From the NCBI RefSeq assembly GCF_900103585.1, contig NZ_FNHV01000014.1:186001-250000 (forward strand): a stretch of DNA of 64,000 nucleotides, written 5' to 3'. This DNA comes from Streptomyces sp. cf386 (GTDB lineage: Bacteria > Actinomycetota > Actinomycetes > Streptomycetales > Streptomycetaceae). The notes beneath the pieces were generated by a model. It ran no database searches. It saw nothing but the letters and a program-made list of their open reading frames with translations, and was not told the DNA's origin. Every line of letters begins with the position of its first letter. Within the stretch, counting starts at the first letter, position 1. A program made the translations under genes and the position numbers. This document shows positions 60,599 to 64,000 of the stretch, piece after piece.

Positions 60599-60605
60599 CA
60601 GGGCC

Positions 60606-61145
60606 TCACAGGATTCCTTGCAGGACGCCGGCGGGGAGGTTCACGCCGAGTCCGATCGCGAACGCGTAGAACGTCGTGAGGGAGAGCGTCGCGGCGATGA
60701 GCAGATTGCGGATGTAGTGGCGGTTGCCCAGGGCGAACGCCGTGCCCCAGAAGAGCAGGCCGCCGCTGATCACCCAGCCGAGCCGCTCGATGAGCAGCGC
60801 GTTCGCCAGGAACACCGCGATCAGCAGCACGACGGTGCGCCAGTCGCTGCCGGCCGACAGGTCGACGTCCTCGCCCGCCTCCGGCTCACCGTGGCCGCCC
60901 CGGGCCACGTCGACGGCGTACAGCACCGCGAGCAGCACCAGCAGCGCGCCCAGGATCAGCGGGACCGCGCGCGGGCCGACCGGGTCGGTGCCGCTGGTGA
61001 TGTGCGGGATGCCGAGGGCGTCCACGATCACGGCGGTGCCCAGCAGGGCGAGGAACACGCACACGCCGTACTGTGCGCGGTCCCCGCCCGCCGGGGACGG
61101 ACGGGAGTCCTCCACGGTCCGTTCGTCCTTCACTTCGGAGCTCAT
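60606..61145 (-). CDS. tctB: Tripartite tricarboxylate transporter small subunit TctB
   Basis: 179 residues, four membrane helices with a charged cytoplasmic segment between helices 2 and 3 (GGHGEPEAGEDVDLSAG). Its size and layout are typical of TctB. The start overlaps the tctC stop by 4 bases, and tctA follows. Confidence 0.88.
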   Translation of the reverse strand: MSSEVKDERTVEDSRPSPAGGDRAQYGVCVFLALLGTAVIVDALGIPHITSGTDPVGPRAVPLILGALLVLLAVLYAVDVARGGHGEPEAGEDVDLSAGSDWRTVVLLIAVFLANALLIERLGWVISGGLLFWGTAFALGNRHYIRNLLIAATLSLTTFYAFAIGLGVNLPAGVLQGIL

Positions 61146-62152
61146 GCCAGCCCGAGCTCGGCCAGCAGGTCGGCGACCGCCTTGTCCTGCTCGGTCAGGT
61201 AGGTGGAGAACTCGTCACCGGTGGCGAAGGCGTCGACCCAGCCGTTCTTCTCCAGCTGCGCCTTCCACTCGTCGGAGTCGTGCATCGTGGTCAGCGAGTC
61301 GATCCAGGTCTGCTTCTGCTCGTCGGTGATGCCCGGAGGGGCCACGATGCCGCGCCAGTTGGTGAAGACCAGGTCGATACCGGAGTCCTTGAGGGTGGGG
61401 GCGTCCTTGAGTGCGTCGACCGGCTTCTCGCTGCTGACCGCGAGGACCCGCACCTGGCCCGCCTCGACCTGGTCGAGGAACTCGCCGAAGCCGCTCGCCC
61501 CGAACGCGATCTTGTTGCCGAGGATGGCCGGAAGCAGCTCGCCGCCACCGTCGTAGGAGACGTAGTTGACGTCCTTCGGCTTGATGCCGACGGCCTTCGC
61601 CAGCTGCATCGGCAGCAGATGGTCGGGGCCGCCCGCCGTCGAGCCGCCGCCCACGGCGAACTTCTTGGGGTCCTTCTTCCAGGCGGTGACGAGGTCGTCC
61701 ATCGTCTTGTACGGGGAGTTCTTCGGCACGACGATCGCGCCGGCCTCCTCGATCAGCTTGGCGATCGGCGTGGTGTCGGTCAGCGTCGCCTCGGACTTGG
61801 AGGTGTACGAGGCTCCGACGACGCCCAGGCCCATCTGCATGGCCATCTTGCCGTTGCCCTTCTCGTTCACCAGCCGCTGCAGACCGACCGTGCCGCTGGC
61901 GCCGGGCAGGTTGAACACCTGGACGCCGGAGGCGACCTTGGTGTCCTGCATGACCTGGGTCACGGTGCGGGCGGTGAGGTCGTACCCGCTGCCCGGGGTG
62001 TTGGGGACCATGAGGCGCAGGCCGGTCACGGGCTTCCCGTCCCCGCCCCCGCTCCCGGAGTCCTCGTTGTCGGCGGTGGCGCCACAGGCGCTGACCGCGA
62101 CCATCGACACGGCGGCGAGAGCACCGACAAGTGCGGCTCTTCGAGTTCTCAT
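61142..62152 (-). CDS. tctC: Tripartite tricarboxylate transporter substrate-binding lipoprotein TctC
   Basis: 336 residues. A lipoprotein signal with lipobox VSAC (Cys at about 23) is followed by a TctC/BugT-type periplasmic-binding fold (LMVPNTPGSGYDLTARTV, SGTVGLQRL). Bug proteins bind carboxylates such as citrate, tartrate or tricarballylate. First gene of tctCBA. The 79 bases between its start and the divergent kinase gene should hold both promoters and the regulator's site. Confidence 0.93.
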   Translation of the reverse strand: MRTRRAALVGALAAVSMVAVSACGATADNEDSGSGGGDGKPVTGLRLMVPNTPGSGYDLTARTVTQVMQDTKVASGVQVFNLPGASGTVGLQRLVNEKGNGKMAMQMGLGVVGASYTSKSEATLTDTTPIAKLIEEAGAIVVPKNSPYKTMDDLVTAWKKDPKKFAVGGGSTAGGPDHLLPMQLAKAVGIKPKDVNYVSYDGGGELLPAILGNKIAFGASGFGEFLDQVEAGQVRVLAVSSEKPVDALKDAPTLKDSGIDLVFTNWRGIVAPPGITDEQKQTWIDSLTTMHDSDEWKAQLEKNGWVDAFATGDEFSTYLTEQDKAVADLLAELGLA

Positions 62153-62231
62153 GGCTCATCTCTTTCGCTCGGCCCGATCCGGCGCCATGATTGTGCGATT
62201 CCTGAGACACCCCGTCTCGGTTCTGTGACCA

Positions 62232-63926
62232 TTGAAGGTTGAGTTCATAGTGGTCATAACGTCACGACAACGGCGTCAGACGCTCGCGGGTGAGCTGCTG
62301 GTCTGGCAGCTCGCCATTGTCGTGATCGTGCTGGCCGCCGTGGCCGCGGTCTCGCTCGCACAGTCGAAGTCGACGTTCGACCGGGTCGAGGGACGCCGGG
62401 TGACCGCGCTCGCCGAGGAGATGGCCGGCAACCCCCTGGTGCGCACCCAGCTGGTGCGGCCCGCCCCCGCCGAGATGCTCGCGCCGCTGCTCCAGTCCAC
62501 GCTGACCAGGTCGGGCGTCACCTCCGCCGCGGTCGCCGGTCGCGACGGCGAGATCGTCGCCTCGACCAACCCCACCCTCGTCGGCACCCGGATGCCGTCC
62601 GGCGGCCCGCAGGTCGTCGACGGCCGCGGCTGGTCCGGGGAGCTGCCGGTGAACGGCGTCATCGAGCTGGTGGCGCAGGCGCCGGTGCTCGGCGCGCAGG
62701 ACGGGAACGCCGGGGACCATCTCGGCACGGTGATGATCGGCCGGGCCTCGCCGTCGGTGTGGCAGCGGCTGGTGGGCGCCTCGTCCTATCTGCTGGTCTA
62801 CCTCGGCGTCGCCAGTGTCCTCGGGGTGGCCGGTTCCTGGCTGCTGGCCCGGCGGATCAAACGGCAGACCTTCGGCATGGAGCCGCGCGAGATCGCCGGG
62901 CTCGCCGAACACCGGGAGGCGATGCTGTTCGGGATCGCCGAGGGCGTGGTGGCCCTCGACCCGCACCAGCGGCTGACCCTGGTGAACGCCGTCGGCCGCA
63001 GACTGCTCGACCTGCCCGAGAACTGCGTCGGGATGAGCCTCGCCGACCTGGGGATCGAGGGGCGGCTGTACGACGTCCTGGCCGGGACCGCGCCCGAGGG
63101 TGAGCCCGGCGACCTCGCGCGGCGGGACGAGGTCGTCGTACGCCGCGGCCGCGTCCTGGTCATGAACCGGATGGACGTCACCAAGGACGGCCGCCGCCTC
63201 GGCTCGGTCACCACCCTGCGCGACCGCACCGAACTCGCCCAGCTGGAACGGGAGTTGGGCTCCTTCCGCAGCACCACCGAGCTGCTGCGCGCCCAGGCCC
63301 ACGAGTTCTCCAACCAGTTGCACACCATCTCCGGGCTCATCCAGATCGGCGAGCACGACGAGGTCGTACGGTACGTCCGCGCCCTGCGCAAACACCGCGA
63401 GTCGCTCGATCTGCACCTCACCAGCCGGGTCCGGGACCGGGCCGTCGCCGCGCTGCTCATGGCCAAGTCGGCGCTCGCCGCCGAACGCAAGGTGCGGCTG
63501 AAGATCTCCGAGCGCACGGCGCTGGACCGGCTGGAGCCGACGGACTCCGCCGATGTGGCGACCGTCCTCGGCAACCTCGTGGACAATGCGGTCGACGCGG
63601 CCGCGAGCGGGTCCAGGACGGGGGACGGTGACCCCGACGCGTGGGTGGAGGTCGAGCTGCGCCAGGACGCCTCCAGCGTGGAGATCGTCGTACGGGACTC
63701 AGGGCCGGGGGTGGCGCCCGAGCTGGCGCAGGAGGTGTTCTCGCACGGGTTCACCACCAAGGCCGCGCAGGGCGGCGACCGGGGGATCGGCCTCGCGCTG
63801 ACCCGGCTGGTGTGCAAACGGCGGGGCGGTGAGGTGTCGGTGACCAACACGCGGGCGGGGGCCATGTTCACCGCCCGGATGTCGGTGGGCCGTCCGGCCG
63901 ACCGAGCGACGGAGGGAGTCCGATGA
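62232..63926 (+). CDS. CitA/DcuS-type sensor histidine kinase
   Basis: 564 residues with a TTG start at 62232; a GTG at 62250 is an alternative. A first membrane helix (about 18-40), a periplasmic PAS/sCache sensor (about 45-165) and a second helix (about 175-195) are followed by a cytoplasmic PAS and a histidine kinase core. The H-box AHEFSNQLHTISGL is typical of the CitA/DcuS family (HPK5), with N-box VLGNLVDNAVDAA and G-box DSGPGVAPE...GIGLALTR. It senses external citrate-like carboxylates and should control the divergent tctCBA operon through the overlapping response regulator. Confidence 0.93.
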   Translation: MKVEFIVVITSRQRRQTLAGELLVWQLAIVVIVLAAVAAVSLAQSKSTFDRVEGRRVTALAEEMAGNPLVRTQLVRPAPAEMLAPLLQSTLTRSGVTSAAVAGRDGEIVASTNPTLVGTRMPSGGPQVVDGRGWSGELPVNGVIELVAQAPVLGAQDGNAGDHLGTVMIGRASPSVWQRLVGASSYLLVYLGVASVLGVAGSWLLARRIKRQTFGMEPREIAGLAEHREAMLFGIAEGVVALDPHQRLTLVNAVGRRLLDLPENCVGMSLADLGIEGRLYDVLAGTAPEGEPGDLARRDEVVVRRGRVLVMNRMDVTKDGRRLGSVTTLRDRTELAQLERELGSFRSTTELLRAQAHEFSNQLHTISGLIQIGEHDEVVRYVRALRKHRESLDLHLTSRVRDRAVAALLMAKSALAAERKVRLKISERTALDRLEPTDSADVATVLGNLVDNAVDAAASGSRTGDGDPDAWVEVELRQDASSVEIVVRDSGPGVAPELAQEVFSHGFTTKAAQGGDRGIGLALTRLVCKRRGGEVSVTNTRAGAMFTARMSVGRPADRATEGVR

Positions 63927-64000
63927 TCGATGTCCTGGTCGTGGAGGACGACTTCATGGTGGCGCGGATCCACCGAGGATTCGTCAACGACGTCGCCGGG
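63923..64000 (+). CDS. Response regulator, 5' part only (window edge)
   Basis: 26 residues visible. The ATG overlaps the kinase stop by 4 bases (ATGA) with GGAGGGAG upstream. The sequence begins MIDVLVVEDDFMVARIH, the acidic pocket of a CitB/DcuR-type receiver. The rest lies beyond the window. Confidence 0.85.
   Translation, partial: MIDVLVVEDDFMVARIHRGFVNDVAG

Overview
The window is a stretch of Streptomyces (or close relative) chromosome. The evidence is very high GC with third-position GC bias, twin-arginine and Ala-rich secretion signals, a class F sortase, a DnaG primase next to an HrdA-like group 2 sigma factor, GlnR-type boxes on nitrate genes, and the short G+C-rich intergenic palindromes common in Streptomyces. 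Most of it is ordinary core chromosome. An accessory-looking block begins at a tRNA gene near 43.6 kb.

Layout. 0-3 kb: a cytoplasmic-looking subtilase overlapping a stand-alone propeptide-like protein, an Excalibur protein and a Tat-exported PhoX-like protein. 3.3-8.1 kb: an OmpR-type two-component pair, divergent from a beta-carbonic anhydrase/SulP operon (bicarbonate uptake or CO2 handling). 8.2-9.6 kb: a LAATG-anchored Excalibur protein and an SDR enzyme. 9.6-13.8 kb: nitrite reductase nirB-nirD with an extra flavoprotein. 14-21.6 kb: polyprenyl synthase, TSUP exporter, trypsin-like/PDZ protease, imine-reductase-like enzyme with a divergent HxlR regulator, class F sortase with a membrane-anchored neighbour, and an APH-like kinase. 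21.65-22.8 kb: an intact IS630-family element. 22.8-29.7 kb: GNAT, M4 metalloprotease, GGCT-like protein, nitrate reductase nasA, DUF218 protein and sirohydrochlorin chelatase. 29.9-37.1 kb: dgt, an ArsR-type regulator, a ferredoxin-reductase-like flavoprotein, dnaG and an hrdA-like sigma gene. 37.3-43 kb: an asymmetric heterodimeric ABC exporter, a xylulokinase-like enzyme and a YtxH-like protein. 43.2-43.6 kb: two identical tRNA-Asn genes and one tRNA with a CAU anticodon.

Accessory block, 43.67-55.6 kb. Immediately 3' of the CAU tRNA lies the decayed, frameshifted C-terminus of a tyrosine recombinase, pointing to an old tRNA-targeted integration. Next comes a minus-strand run: a 976-residue TPR/seven-bladed propeller/HExxH metallopeptidase protein, a 368-residue protein with three similar propeller blades, a LuxR-type regulator and a Baeyer-Villiger-like monooxygenase. 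A Rieske oxygenase is divergent from the monooxygenase, followed by a class 3 lipase, an acyltransferase-SGNH membrane protein and an unrecognised 178-residue protein. The propeller/peptidase pair is the best candidate for an undescribed system. 55.6-64 kb returns to core-like genes: VanW protein, DUF475/TerC-like membrane protein with a universal stress protein, and a tripartite tricarboxylate transporter (tctCBA) divergent from a CitA/DcuS-type kinase and its response regulator, which runs off the window.

How genes work together. NasA, NirB, NirD, the flavoprotein at 12.6 kb and the siroheme chelatase make up most of an assimilatory nitrate-to-ammonium route spread over three places. The nir operon and nasA carry candidate GlnR boxes at exactly the same distance from their start codons, which suggests co-regulation by nitrogen. 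No nitrate transporter gene was seen.
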